64,000 nucleotides of DNA, taken from NCBI GenBank assembly GCA_016286165.1, contig JAEESE010000001.1, positions 124,001-188,000 of the forward strand, in the 5' to 3' direction. The notes below the pieces were generated by a model. The model made no database searches. It was not told where the DNA came from and saw only the letters and a program-made list of their open reading frames with translations. The translations under genes were made by a program, and so were the position numbers. Shown piece by piece: positions 8,204 to 17,135 of this stretch (positions are counted from its first letter, which is position 1; each line of letters begins with the position of its first letter). Source of the DNA: Bacteroidaceae bacterium. GTDB lineage: Bacteria; Bacteroidota; Bacteroidia; Bacteroidales; Bacteroidaceae.

Positions 8204-10711
8204 TTAGCGCAGTTCAGCTCCGAGCTGTTTCTTTATATTGTTAATCAGCTTCTGCATGATGGCGTCGATGGCCTTGTCGTTGAGCGTCTTGGTCTCGTCC
8301 TGCAGGATGAAGTTGACGGCGTAGGATTTCTTGCCGGCGGGCAGGTTCTTGCCTTCGTAAACGTCGAACAGGCGCACTTCCTTCAGCAGCTTGCGCTCGG
8401 TCTGATAGGCGATGGCCTCGATCTGTGCGAACTCGACGTTCTTGTCCACGAGCAGGGCGAGGTCGCGGCTTACGGCTGGGAACTTGGGCAGCTCCGAGAA
8501 GCTGACCTTCTCCTTGCGAATCAGTCGCATCACCTGCTGCCAGGCGATGTCGGCGAAATAGACCTCGGTGGGGATGTCGAAGGCTACCTGCAGACGCTTG
8601 GCCACGATGCCCAGCTGGGCGATGGTCTTGCCGCCGCGGTTCTCGACGAGGATGCTCTTGGAGAAGATATCGTTGGCACCCTCCTTGAACACCAGCGAGC
8701 CGAAGGGCACGCCCAGGCGGGTGAGGATGTTCAGCACGTGAGCCTTGAGGCCGTAGAACGTCTGGTCCTCGTCGGCATGAGCCCATGAGCCGCTGACGCG
8801 CTTGCCGGTCATCCACAGGCCGAGGTGGTAGTCCTCGCTGTAGGCATCCAGCACGTGCTTGATCACTTCGGGGTCGCGGCTTGAGCTTACGCCGGGGATG
8901 ATGTCGGGGCAGCGCTTCTCGGCATGGAAGTAATAGCAGTTGCCGAACTCGAAGAACTGCACATCGCCACGGCGACGGTTGACGTTGCGACTGATGCTCT
9001 CCAAGCCGCCGAAGAGCAGCGTCTGACGCAGCACGGCGAGATCCTGAGAGAGCGGATTGAGCAGGCGCACGCAGTTCTCAGCTTTGTACGTCTGTTCGTT
9101 GTCGTAGTAGGCTGCCTTGGTCAACGAGTTGTTCAAGATTTCGTTGAAGCCAGCACCCACAAGCTGCTCAGCGACAATGTTCTGTAGTTTGTAGCTCTTG
9201 TCGGGCTCGCCCTTCACGGCGAGTGCCGAATTGATGCTCGAGGGAATCTCGACGTTGTTGTAGCCGTAGATGCGGAGGATGTCCTCGACCACGTCGCAGG
9301 GACGCTGTACATCGACGCGATAGGCAGGCACGAGGAGCTTCAAGCCCTCAGCCGTTTCCTCTTCAATCTTCATCTCCAGCGAGGTGACGATGCTCTTCAC
9401 CGTCTCGGCAGGAATGTGCTTGCCGATGAGGTTATCCACGTAGTCGTACTTCAAATCCACGGGGAAGTCGCTCATGGGCTTGGGATAGACGTCCACGATC
9501 TCCATCGACACCTTGCCGCCTGCCAGTTCCTGACACATCTTGGCGGCCAGCTTCAGGGCGTAGATCTGACCGTTGGGGTCGATGCCGCGCTCGAAACGGA
9601 ACGAGGCATCGGTCTGCAGGCCGTGGCGACGTGCACTCTTGCGAATCCAGGTGGGGTTGAAGTAAGCACTCTCGAGCAGCACGTTCTTCGTGGTCTCGTA
9701 GGTGCCGCTTCCCTTGCCGCCATAGACGCCGCCGATGCACATGGGCTCCTCGGCGTTGCAGATCATCAGGTCGTGGTCGCTGAGCTTGCGGTCAATGCCG
9801 TCGAGCGTCTGGAAGGGCGTGCCATCGGGCATAGTCTTCACGATGACCTCGCCACCCTTGATCATGTCGGCGTCGAAGCAGTGCAGGGGCTGACCAAAGG
9901 CCATGAGGATGTAGTTGGTGATATCTACGATGTTGTTGATAGGACGCAGACCGATGGTGGTCAGGTGGTCCTTCAGCCATTGCGGACTTTCCTTGACTTC
10001 GCAGTCGGTGACGGTTACGGCAGCGTAACGCGGACAGGCTTCGGTGTTCTCCACGCGGATCGGAATCTCGAGGTCGTGGTTGTCCACCTTGAAGTCGTCC
10101 ACCGACGGACGGTGCAGCGCTGTCTTGTAGCCGTTCTGAATGAGCCAGGCATAGAGGTCGCGAGCCACGCCGTAGTGCGAGCAGGCGTCAGCACGGTTGG
10201 CCGTGATGTCCACCTCAATGAGCCAGTCGCTCTCGATGCCGTAGTACTCGGCAGCAGGCGTACCCACGACGGCGTCGGCAGGCAGCACGATGATGCCGCT
10301 GTGGTCGTGGCCGATGCCTATCTCGTCCTCTGCGCAGATCATGCCATTCGATTCGATGCCGCGGAGCTTGCTCTTCTTGATGACAAACTCCTGGTCGCCG
10401 TCGTAGAGCTTGGTGCCGAGCGTTGCCACGATGACCTTCTGTCCGGCTGCCACGTTAGGAGCACCGCAGACAATCTGTTGCACCTCGGCGGTACCGATAT
10501 TCACGGTGCATACGTGCATGTGGTCGCTGTTGGGATGGGGTTCGCAGGTGAGCACTTCGCCCACGACGAGGCCTGCGAGGCCGCCTTTGATCGTCTGGAC
10601 TTCTTCGACGCCGTCCACTTCGAGACCTCCCGAAGTGAGGGCGGCTGCTACTTCTTGAGCCGTCAGGTCTGTCTCGACGTACTCACGAAGCCATTTATAA
10701 GAGATATTCAT
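8204..10711 (-). CDS. pheT: phenylalanine-tRNA ligase beta subunit
   Basis: An 835-residue protein of slightly more than usual length (about 800-820). It has the domain order of PheRS beta: an N-terminal start MNISYKWLREYV, an EMAP/OB tRNA-binding fold (about 40-155, GLVVGEVLTCEPHPNSD), B3/B4 editing domain (about 210-400, with GGVYGGKGSGT), B5 (about 410-480), a catalytic-like core, and a C-terminal ferredoxin-fold anticodon-binding domain (about 740-835, FPAVSRDLALLVD). It pairs with PheS, which is not in the window, to charge tRNA-Phe in the cytosol. A -7 box lies about 64 bp upstream. Confidence 0.96.
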   Translation of the reverse strand: MNISYKWLREYVETDLTAQEVAAALTSGGLEVDGVEEVQTIKGGLAGLVVGEVLTCEPHPNSDHMHVCTVNIGTAEVQQIVCGAPNVAAGQKVIVATLGTKLYDGDQEFVIKKSKLRGIESNGMICAEDEIGIGHDHSGIIVLPADAVVGTPAAEYYGIESDWLIEVDITANRADACSHYGVARDLYAWLIQNGYKTALHRPSVDDFKVDNHDLEIPIRVENTEACPRYAAVTVTDCEVKESPQWLKDHLTTIGLRPINNIVDITNYILMAFGQPLHCFDADMIKGGEVIVKTMPDGTPFQTLDGIDRKLSDHDLMICNAEEPMCIGGVYGGKGSGTYETTKNVLLESAYFNPTWIRKSARRHGLQTDASFRFERGIDPNGQIYALKLAAKMCQELAGGKVSMEIVDVYPKPMSDFPVDLKYDYVDNLIGKHIPAETVKSIVTSLEMKIEEETAEGLKLLVPAYRVDVQRPCDVVEDILRIYGYNNVEIPSSINSALAVKGEPDKSYKLQNIVAEQLVGAGFNEILNNSLTKAAYYDNEQTYKAENCVRLLNPLSQDLAVLRQTLLFGGLESISRNVNRRRGDVQFFEFGNCYYFHAEKRCPDIIPGVSSSRDPEVIKHVLDAYSEDYHLGLWMTGKRVSGSWAHADEDQTFYGLKAHVLNILTRLGVPFGSLVFKEGANDIFSKSILVENRGGKTIAQLGIVAKRLQVAFDIPTEVYFADIAWQQVMRLIRKEKVSFSELPKFPAVSRDLALLVDKNVEFAQIEAIAYQTERKLLKEVRLFDVYEGKNLPAGKKSYAVNFILQDETKTLNDKAIDAIMQKLINNIKKQLGAELR

Positions 10712-10774
10712 TTATTGTATGTTTTAAGTTGCTACAATCTGTCCCTATGGGTGATTATTGCCCATAATTGCGCG

Positions 10775-10782
10775 CAAAGATA
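10775..10782 (-). promoter_or_regulatory. -7 promoter box of pheT
   Basis: On the minus strand the site reads TATCTTTG, matching TAnnTTTG. The expected leader is about 58 nt and contains a small perfect hairpin (TATGGG / CCCATA) near 10746-10766. Confidence 0.65.
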
Positions 10783-10919
10783 CGAAATTATTCACAATCA
10801 CCAATTCATTCTTAATAAATATTTCACACACGCGCGTAATTTAGGTTGTTTTAAGCTAAGCACAAATCAAAAACGCTGCATCAGCACCTCTTCTCCTCGA
10901 CTTATTACTCACAAAAAAG

Positions 10920-10958
10920 AGATGTCGCAACATCATGTTTCCTGACATTGCGACATCT
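10920..10958 (-). terminator. Rho-independent terminator of dnaB
   Basis: Perfect 11-bp arms AGATGTCGCAA (10920-10930) and TTGCGACATCT (10948-10958). Reading the minus strand, the hairpin is followed by a run of T (complement of ACAAAAAAG at about 10911-10919), 20 bp past the dnaB stop. Confidence 0.85.
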
Positions 10959-10978
10959 AATGATTCCTTGTATCAGCA

Positions 10979-12580
10979 TCAGAACGGCACATCGTTCATG
11001 GGCGTTGGAGGCCCGAAAGGTGAGTCGTTGTCTGTGGCAGGCGGCAATGGCGGTAGCGGAGCATCCGGCTCGTTACCTGAATGTGAAGGAGCGTTTGATG
11101 AAAATGCGCCCGAGCCAGATGTATTGAGAGCTGAATCCATGGACTTTGTCTCGCCCGGCATGGGAATATAGTCGTCCTCGTCTGTATCCTGAAAGCGAGC
11201 GTATTCGTTACGGAATCGCATGAGCACCGTGTCGACAGCACCATTACGGTGCTTGGCTATTATAAACTCAGCCATGCCGCGCATATTGCGTCCCTGCTCG
11301 TCATTGTATATTTTATAGTATTCCGGACGGTGGATGAAGCAGACGATATCTGCATCCTGCTCTATGGCTCCGGATTCACGCAAGTCACTCAGCTGTGGGC
11401 GCTTGCCCTCATCACCCTCGCGTTTCTCCACGCTTCGGTTAAGCTGTGACAGGGCAATGATAGGTATGTTCAGATCCTTAGCAAGACCTTTCAATGCACG
11501 CGAGATATTAGATACCTCCTCCTGACGCGAGCCATAGCTGGTACCAGAAGCATTCATCAGTTGCAAATAGTCGATTAGTATCAGTTTCACGCCGTGTTCG
11601 CGGACGAGTCGGCGAGCCTTGGTACGCAACTCGAAGATCGACAGTGAAGCCGTATCGTCGATATACAACGGGGCATCGTAAAGCGCGCGTAGGCGGTTGT
11701 TGAGCTGCCCCCATTCGTATGGCAGCAGATCGCCGCTCTTAATCTTGTCGCCAGTAATCTCGCAGACATTCACCATCAAACGTTTCACCAACTGAACGTT
11801 GCTCATTTCCAACGAGAACATAGCCACAGGCTCGCGCATGTCTACAGCTATTTTCTTTGCCATGGACAACACGAAAGCCGTCTTACCCATAGCCGGACGG
11901 GCGGCAATGATTATAAGGTCGCTGTTCTGCCAACCACTCGTTATTTTGTCAAGATGTGGGAAGCCGCTTGGCAAACCAGAGAGGCCATCGCGCCGTGCTG
12001 CCGCTTTCTGCAGTTCCTCGTAGGCCTCGTGAATTACCGGATTAATTTGCACGAAGTCTTTCTTCAGGTTCTGCTGCGATATCTTGAACAGTTTGTCCTC
12101 TGTGCTTTGCATGAGGTCCTTGACATCGATGGTTGTGTCGAAGGCATCGCGCGAGATCTCGCTCGAAAAGGTTATCAACTGGCGGGCGAGATATTTCTGT
12201 GCTATGATGCGAGCGTGGTATTCGATATGTGCTGACGAAGTTATGTTCGACGTCAACTGCACCAGATAGACCGGTCCGCCAGCTTCCTCAAGCGTGCCTT
12301 GCGATTCCAAATAATCACGCACTGTGAGGATGTCGACAGGGCGCTGTTGAACATTGAGCGAGCGCACGGCGTCGAAGATTATCTGGTGGCGATGGTCATA
12401 GAACGATTCGGGCTGAAGCACCTCGCTGATGCGGGCAAAGGCGTCCTGCTCAATTAAGATTGCTCCGAGCACCGCTTGCTCCATCTCTATATTCTGTGGT
12501 TGCTGGCGCCCGAATGCATCTTCAGCAGGTACGTTTACCTGCTTGGTTCTTGGACGTGGGCGGCGGTTAGTGTCTGGCAT
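10979..12580 (-). CDS. dnaB: replicative DNA helicase DnaB
   Basis: A 533-residue protein. After a basic, disordered N-terminus (residues 1-25) comes the DnaB N-terminal helical domain (IEMEQAVLGAIL, about 31-135) and a RecA-like helicase core with Walker A ARPAMGKT at about 227-234, MFSLEMS, a Walker B-like ILIDYLQLM near 340, and an arginine-finger region (KHRNGAVDTVLMRF). The last 60 residues are Pro/Gly/Ser-rich and probably disordered. It unwinds DNA ahead of the replication fork as a hexamer. The helicase core is complete with no intein. It is transcribed alone, divergent from folK. Confidence 0.96.
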   Translation of the reverse strand: MPDTNRRPRPRTKQVNVPAEDAFGRQQPQNIEMEQAVLGAILIEQDAFARISEVLQPESFYDHRHQIIFDAVRSLNVQQRPVDILTVRDYLESQGTLEEAGGPVYLVQLTSNITSSAHIEYHARIIAQKYLARQLITFSSEISRDAFDTTIDVKDLMQSTEDKLFKISQQNLKKDFVQINPVIHEAYEELQKAAARRDGLSGLPSGFPHLDKITSGWQNSDLIIIAARPAMGKTAFVLSMAKKIAVDMREPVAMFSLEMSNVQLVKRLMVNVCEITGDKIKSGDLLPYEWGQLNNRLRALYDAPLYIDDTASLSIFELRTKARRLVREHGVKLILIDYLQLMNASGTSYGSRQEEVSNISRALKGLAKDLNIPIIALSQLNRSVEKREGDEGKRPQLSDLRESGAIEQDADIVCFIHRPEYYKIYNDEQGRNMRGMAEFIIAKHRNGAVDTVLMRFRNEYARFQDTDEDDYIPMPGETKSMDSALNTSGSGAFSSNAPSHSGNEPDAPLPPLPPATDNDSPFGPPTPMNDVPF

Positions 12581-12681
12581 ATTATTGGTATATGTTAAGC
12601 GTTAAATGTTAAATATGAATGTGTAAATGTAAAATCTTATTAATAATTTAACTTTTATTAGGTTACACACTGAAAAGTTTA

Positions 12682-12689
12682 TAACTTTG
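12682..12689 (+). promoter_or_regulatory. -7 promoter box of folK (leaderless)
   Basis: TAACTTTG ends only seven bases before the folK ATG at 12697, so transcription should start at or within about 3 nt of the start codon. There is no room for a ribosome-binding site. Confidence 0.7.
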
Positions 12690-12696
12690 CAACGAA

Positions 12697-13098
12697 ATGA
12701 GCAATCACGTAGCCTTTGTAGCACTCGGCAGTAATTTGCCTACAGCCCCCAGAGTGTTGGAATGGACGCGTCGCAAGATGCGAGCCATCTTCAGCACGTC
12801 GTGCCGTTTCAGCCATGCCGAGTGGACAGAGCCTATCGACTACCCCTACCCTTACAAGTTCCTGAATCAGATTGTGATGATCTCCACCGAACGTTCACAG
12901 CCAGTGCTGGAAGTTCTGCTTAGTCACCTCGAAGATGAGATGCAGTTGCGCCGCGTGACAGTCGATGAAGGTCGCATTGTAATGGATATCGACCTGCTGA
13001 CGTTCGACGGCGATATACTCCGCCCCACTGATTGGGAGCGAGACTATGTCAAGCGAGGTGTGGAAGAGCTCATCAAGAAAAATGGTCGCAAGTTTTAG
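12697..13098 (+). CDS. folK: short FolK-like pterin pyrophosphokinase
   Basis: A 133-residue protein with the start motif VALGSNL (8-14), FLNQIV (55-60), and GRIVMDIDLLTFDG (92-105). The two Asp residues of the DID triplet (97 and 99) match the magnesium ligands of 6-hydroxymethyl-7,8-dihydropterin pyrophosphokinase, the enzyme that activates the pterin for folate synthesis. The protein is shorter than the usual 155-170 residues, and the canonical WGPR before DxD is replaced by DEGR, so some of the catalytic loop region is reduced. A diverged or specialised function is possible. The -7 box almost touches the ATG, and the C-terminal codons form one arm of the terminator. Confidence 0.75.
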   Translation: MSNHVAFVALGSNLPTAPRVLEWTRRKMRAIFSTSCRFSHAEWTEPIDYPYPYKFLNQIVMISTERSQPVLEVLLSHLEDEMQLRRVTVDEGRIVMDIDLLTFDGDILRPTDWERDYVKRGVEELIKKNGRKF

Positions 13099-13113
13099 CG
13101 ACCTTTTTTTTTT
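13084..13113 (+). terminator. Rho-independent terminator overlapping the end of folK
   Basis: GGTCGC (13084-13089) and GCGACC (13098-13103) form the stem, followed by ten T. The stem overlaps the last codons and stop codon (13096-13098) of folK. Confidence 0.85.
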
Positions 13114-13137
13114 GTCCTAAATCAAAAGTCAGGTCGC

Positions 13138-15480
13138 TTATTCAGTGGCAAAGAGATCGTCTAAGCCTACAGCCTCGTCTTCAACATCTTCGTATTCGCG
13201 TACATCGTCGGTCACGGCACATGGGTCGAAACCGACAGGCATGTCGAACTGCTCGCTTTGGGTATAATCCAGACTCGGGTCGGCATACACCTTCTGCAGG
13301 AATTTGGCACAGATAGGCAAAGCTGCCGAGGCACCCTGACCATTGGCCATACTGTTGAAGTGTATGTCGCGTTCGTCGCCACCTACCCATGCGCCAAAAG
13401 CAAGCGAAGGCGTGTAGCCTACGAACCAACCGTCGGAATTGTCGTTAGTAGTTCCCGTTTTGCCGCCCATAGGGGCAGTAATGCTATAGCGGTTGCGCAT
13501 TCGTTGGCCTGTACCGCCATCGACAACTCCTCGCATCAGCACTATCATCTTGTAAGCACTCTCCTCGCTGATGACTTCGTTCATGCGAGGCGCAAACTCA
13601 GCCACCACGTTGCCGTCGGCATCCTCGATGCGAGTGACGTACATAGGCGATAGGCGTATGCCCTTGTTAGGGAACGCGGTGTAGGCCGAGACCATTTCTT
13701 GAACAGAAATATCGCAAGGGCCGAGACATAGCGACATTGACGGGTGAATGTCCTGATTCAAGATACCGAATTCATGCAGCAGGCGCACGAATGCCGTAGG
13801 GCTGAGCTGACTCATGAGGTAGGCGGAAATCCAGTTGTTCGACTGCGCCAAGCCCCATTTCAGCGTCACCATCTCTCCGTAGCGCGCACGGCTTCCGTTA
13901 CGTGGTGTCCACGTCTGCCCGCCGCCTACTTGATAGGTCTGCTGCACGTTTGGCGCCACGTCGCACGGACTCCAGCCGTTCTCCATGGCCAACGTATAAA
14001 GGTACGGTTTTATTGTAGAGCCCACCTGCCTGCGGCCAACGCCTGCCATATCATATTGGAAGTGGCGGAAGTTGATGCCGCCCACATAGGCCTTCACTGC
14101 ACCGGTATGGGTATCCATGCACACGAAACCCGAGCGCAGGAAACTCTTGGTGTACTTGATGCTGTCCATGGGCGTCATGGTGGTGTCGATATCGCCGCTG
14201 GTAGAATAGAGCGTCATCTCCACAGGTGAATTGAATGCCTGCTCTATTTCTTCGTCGCTGGCACCATCACGCTTCATTGTCACATAACGCTCGCTCTGAC
14301 GCTTTGAACGTTCAAGATCCTGAAGAGCCTTTTCGGCGCTTATGTTGGAGCCATAAGGCGCGTTGGCCTTGCCACGGCGCTCCGCATCGAACAACGGCTG
14401 CAGGTATGTCACTACATGACTTAGCATCGCCTCTTCAGCATATCGCTGCATACGACTGTCCAAAGTGGTGAACACCTTCAAGCCGTCGGTGTATATATTA
14501 TAGTATGTACCGTCCTTCTTGCGATTTTTGTTGCACCAGCCGTAGAGCGGGTCGGTTTCCCATGCCAGGCTGTCCTCGTAGTATTTCTGACGCTGCCACG
14601 AAGCGTAGTCGGAACGGTCAGGACGCTTGGCCATGAGCATAGTGCGCAGGTGCTCGCGGAGGTAGGTCGCCTCGCCCTCCTTGTGGTCCACGCGGTGGAA
14701 ATCCAATTCTATGGGCTGCGCCGACAGCGAGTCTACGTCGGCTTGCGTAAGGTAGCCAGCCTTCAGCATCTGCGACAATACGGTATTTCGTCTGGCCAGT
14801 GCCCTGTCAGGGAACCGCACAGGGTTGTAGTACGATGGATTCTTGCACAGCCCGATGAGCAAAGCACTCTCGTTTGTTGTCAGCGCCTTCGGTTCTTTGT
14901 TGAAATATGTCTTTGCGGCTGATTTCAATCCCACTGCGTTATGCAGGAAATCGAAGTAATTGAGATACATTGTCAGGATTTCCTCCTTCGTGTAAAGGCG
15001 CTCCAGCTGCACAGCTATCACCCATTCTATAGGCTTTTGCGACAAGCGCTCCTCCACGCTCGTGGCCTGTGCAGAGTATACCTGTTTGGCCAACTGCTGA
15101 GTGATGGTAGAACCACCGCCAGCATTCTTCTGCCGCATAATGCCGCGCTTGAACACTGCACGCATCAGCGCTCTCAGGTCTATGCCAGAATGATCATAGA
15201 AACGTACATCCTCAGTGGCCACTAAGGCCTGAACTGTCGAAGGCGCAATATCGTTGTAGCTTACAAACACTCGGTTGGCACGCGTGTAGCTCCACGTACC
15301 GAGCACATGGCCGTCGGCCGAGATGACCTGTGATGCGAATTTGTTCACCGGGTTCTCCAGCTGCTGCAGGTCGGGCATATAACCTATATACCCCTTAGCT
15401 ATAGCCCAGAAGGCAGCTACGCCGCCCGCCAGCGCCAAAAAGAGCAGTATCCAGAGTGTTATGATAATCTTTTTTCTCAT
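13138..15480 (-). CDS. class A penicillin-binding protein (PBP1A-like)
   Basis: A 780-residue bifunctional peptidoglycan synthase when started at the ATG at 15480 (MRKKIIITLWILLFLALAGG); the -7 box at 15512-15519 excludes the start at 15525. It has one N-terminal membrane anchor, a GT51 glycosyltransferase domain with the catalytic Glu in ATEDVRFYDH (Glu90) and GGSTITQQLAKQ (123-134), then a transpeptidase domain with STIK (Ser488), SNN (547-549) and KTG (674-676). It polymerises and cross-links glycan strands in the periplasm. The tail is acidic. It converges on folK. Confidence 0.95.
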   Translation of the reverse strand: MRKKIIITLWILLFLALAGGVAAFWAIAKGYIGYMPDLQQLENPVNKFASQVISADGHVLGTWSYTRANRVFVSYNDIAPSTVQALVATEDVRFYDHSGIDLRALMRAVFKRGIMRQKNAGGGSTITQQLAKQVYSAQATSVEERLSQKPIEWVIAVQLERLYTKEEILTMYLNYFDFLHNAVGLKSAAKTYFNKEPKALTTNESALLIGLCKNPSYYNPVRFPDRALARRNTVLSQMLKAGYLTQADVDSLSAQPIELDFHRVDHKEGEATYLREHLRTMLMAKRPDRSDYASWQRQKYYEDSLAWETDPLYGWCNKNRKKDGTYYNIYTDGLKVFTTLDSRMQRYAEEAMLSHVVTYLQPLFDAERRGKANAPYGSNISAEKALQDLERSKRQSERYVTMKRDGASDEEIEQAFNSPVEMTLYSTSGDIDTTMTPMDSIKYTKSFLRSGFVCMDTHTGAVKAYVGGINFRHFQYDMAGVGRRQVGSTIKPYLYTLAMENGWSPCDVAPNVQQTYQVGGGQTWTPRNGSRARYGEMVTLKWGLAQSNNWISAYLMSQLSPTAFVRLLHEFGILNQDIHPSMSLCLGPCDISVQEMVSAYTAFPNKGIRLSPMYVTRIEDADGNVVAEFAPRMNEVISEESAYKMIVLMRGVVDGGTGQRMRNRYSITAPMGGKTGTTNDNSDGWFVGYTPSLAFGAWVGGDERDIHFNSMANGQGASAALPICAKFLQKVYADPSLDYTQSEQFDMPVGFDPCAVTDDVREYEDVEDEAVGLDDLFATE

Positions 15481-15511
15481 ACGAGTTTGATTGAAGGGGG
15501 AAATGAGGTTG

Positions 15512-15519
15512 CAAATATA
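15512..15519 (-). promoter_or_regulatory. -7 promoter box of the PBP gene
   Basis: On the minus strand it reads TATATTTG. It lies about 31 bp upstream of the ATG at 15480. Confidence 0.65.
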
Positions 15520-15624
15520 CTGCATTTCTCGTAAAGGTATGCAATGAAAATAAGAAAAGTTACAAAAAAATATTTGTTTAGTAATCTTTATGCCCTTGCG
15601 TGGAAAAGATTCAGAACTTTGGCA

Positions 15625-15632
15625 TATATTTG
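15625..15632 (+). promoter_or_regulatory. -7 promoter box of the pyrB-pyrI-glyA operon
   Basis: TATATTTG matches TAnnTTTG and lies 53 bp upstream of the pyrB ATG at 15686; it places the transcript start inside the longer open frame that begins at 15590. Confidence 0.65.
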
Positions 15633-15685
15633 CGCAGGGATTAGCGGATAATGCAACATTATATCATCGACAAACAACATTTGAA

Positions 15686-16630
15686 ATGAACAGAAGTTTG
15701 GTAACGATAGCCGACCATTCGCGCGAGAAAATAGAGTATCTCATCCGAATGGCTCAAGAGTTTGAACGCCGACCTAATCGTCTGATACTACAGGGACGCA
15801 TCGTAGCTACTCTTTTCTTTGAACCCAGCACGCGCACACGCCTAAGTTTCGAGACGGCCGCCAACCGCCTCGGAGCGCGCGTCATTGGATTCGCAGACCC
15901 CAAGGTCACCAGCGGCACCAAGGGCGAGACGCTAAAGGACACCATTATGATGGTTTCCAACTATGCCGACGTCATCGTCATGCGTCACTATCTCGAGGGT
16001 GCCGCCCGTTACGCCAGCGAGATAGCTCCCGTGCCTATCATCAACGCAGGCGACGGAGCCAACCAGCATCCCTCGCAGACCATGCTCGACCTCTACACCA
16101 TCTATCAGACGCAAGGCACACTCGACAACCTCAACATATACATGGTTGGCGACCTCAAGTACGGCCGCACCGTTCACTCGCTCCTTATGGCAATGCGTCA
16201 TTTCAATCCCACGTTCCATTTCATAGCTCCCGACGAGTTGGCCATGCCTACTCTCTACAAGGACTACTGCCGCCAGTGGGGCATCAAATATGTCGAGCAT
16301 AAGGATTTCGATGCGGACGTCATCGCCGGAGCAGACATATTATATATGACACGCGTGCAGCGCGAGCGTTTCACAGATCTCATGGAATACGAGCGCGTCA
16401 AGGATCGTTACCTTCTCAAACTTGACATGCTCTCCAAGGCCCGTGACAATATGCGCATCCTTCACCCCCTGCCCCGAGTCAACGAGATAGAATACTCCAT
16501 CGACGATGATCCCCACGCATACTACTTCCAGCAAGCACGCAATGGCCTCTACGCCCGCCAAGCCATCATCTGCGACGCGCTGGGCATCAGCCTCGAAGAT
16601 ATACAAAACGATCCAACCATTATCAAATAA
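15686..16630 (+). CDS. pyrB: aspartate carbamoyltransferase catalytic chain
   Basis: A 314-residue protein from the ATG at 15686 ([10 protein letters not shown]), the usual PyrB length. The carbamoyl-phosphate motif FFEPSTRTR is at 44-52; [22 protein letters not shown] and HPLPRV follow in the expected order. It condenses carbamoyl phosphate and aspartate in the committed step of pyrimidine synthesis. The regulatory chain follows 40 bp later, so the allosteric dodecamer of the enteric type is expected. The extra 32 codons upstream of the ATG belong to the leader. Confidence 0.96.
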   Translation: MNRSLVTIADHSREKIEYLIRMAQEFERRPNRLILQGRIVATLFFEPSTRTRLSFETAANRLGARVIGFADPKVTSGTKGETLKDTIMMVSNYADVIVMRHYLEGAARYASEIAPVPIINAGDGANQHPSQTMLDLYTIYQTQGTLDNLNIYMVGDLKYGRTVHSLLMAMRHFNPTFHFIAPDELAMPTLYKDYCRQWGIKYVEHKDFDADVIAGADILYMTRVQRERFTDLMEYERVKDRYLLKLDMLSKARDNMRILHPLPRVNEIEYSIDDDPHAYYFQQARNGLYARQAIICDALGISLEDIQNDPTIIK

Positions 16631-16670
16631 CGTTTTCGCCCGTCAGTATCCAGGACGGGATTATCTCGAT

Positions 16671-17126
16671 ATGAAAAGACAAGAATTGATCGTCTCCGCC
16701 CTCGACCACGGCACCGTCATAGACCATATCCCCTGCGACCGCCTTTTCGAGGTCATAAACTTGCTCCATCTCGACCAGATGACAAGCAAAGTTACCATCG
16801 GCTTCAACCTCAAGTCCAGCAAGATGGGCACCAAGAGCATCATCAAGATTGCCGACCGTTTCTTCACCGACGAGGAACTCAACCAGCTCTCAGTGGTAGC
16901 GCCTAACGTGACACTCGTCATCATACGCGACTACGAGGTCGTAGAGAAACGACCCGTTTCACTACCCGATGAGCTTCATGGTATTGTCCATTGCGACAAC
17001 CCCAAATGCATCACCAATAACGAACCCATGCAAACCTTCTTCCACGTCACCGATAAGCAGCACGGCGTAATTCGCTGCCACTACTGCAACCACGAACAGG
17101 ATATAAGAAAAGTAAAACTTGTATAA
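16671..17126 (+). CDS. pyrI: aspartate carbamoyltransferase regulatory chain
   Basis: A 151-residue protein starting at ATG 16671. The N-terminal nucleotide-binding domain ([21 protein letters not shown]) is followed by a zinc domain with Cys108, Cys113, Cys136 and Cys139 arranged as in PyrI. It binds CTP or ATP and ties PyrB activity to nucleotide supply. The open frame extends upstream to 16506 inside pyrB, but the first PyrI-like residue is the Met at 16671. It lies between pyrB and glyA. Confidence 0.95.
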   Translation: MKRQELIVSALDHGTVIDHIPCDRLFEVINLLHLDQMTSKVTIGFNLKSSKMGTKSIIKIADRFFTDEELNQLSVVAPNVTLVIIRDYEVVEKRPVSLPDELHGIVHCDNPKCITNNEPMQTFFHVTDKQHGVIRCHYCNHEQDIRKVKLV

Positions 17127-17135
17127 TAAAACAAA

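Noticed and set aside
9416..10945. Long plus-strand open frame of 509 codons
   Set aside because: It lies opposite pheT, whose domains are intact; it is a shadow of codon bias.
15481..15525. Upstream start of the penicillin-binding protein
   Set aside because: The -7 box lies at 15512-15519, so the ATG at 15480 is used.
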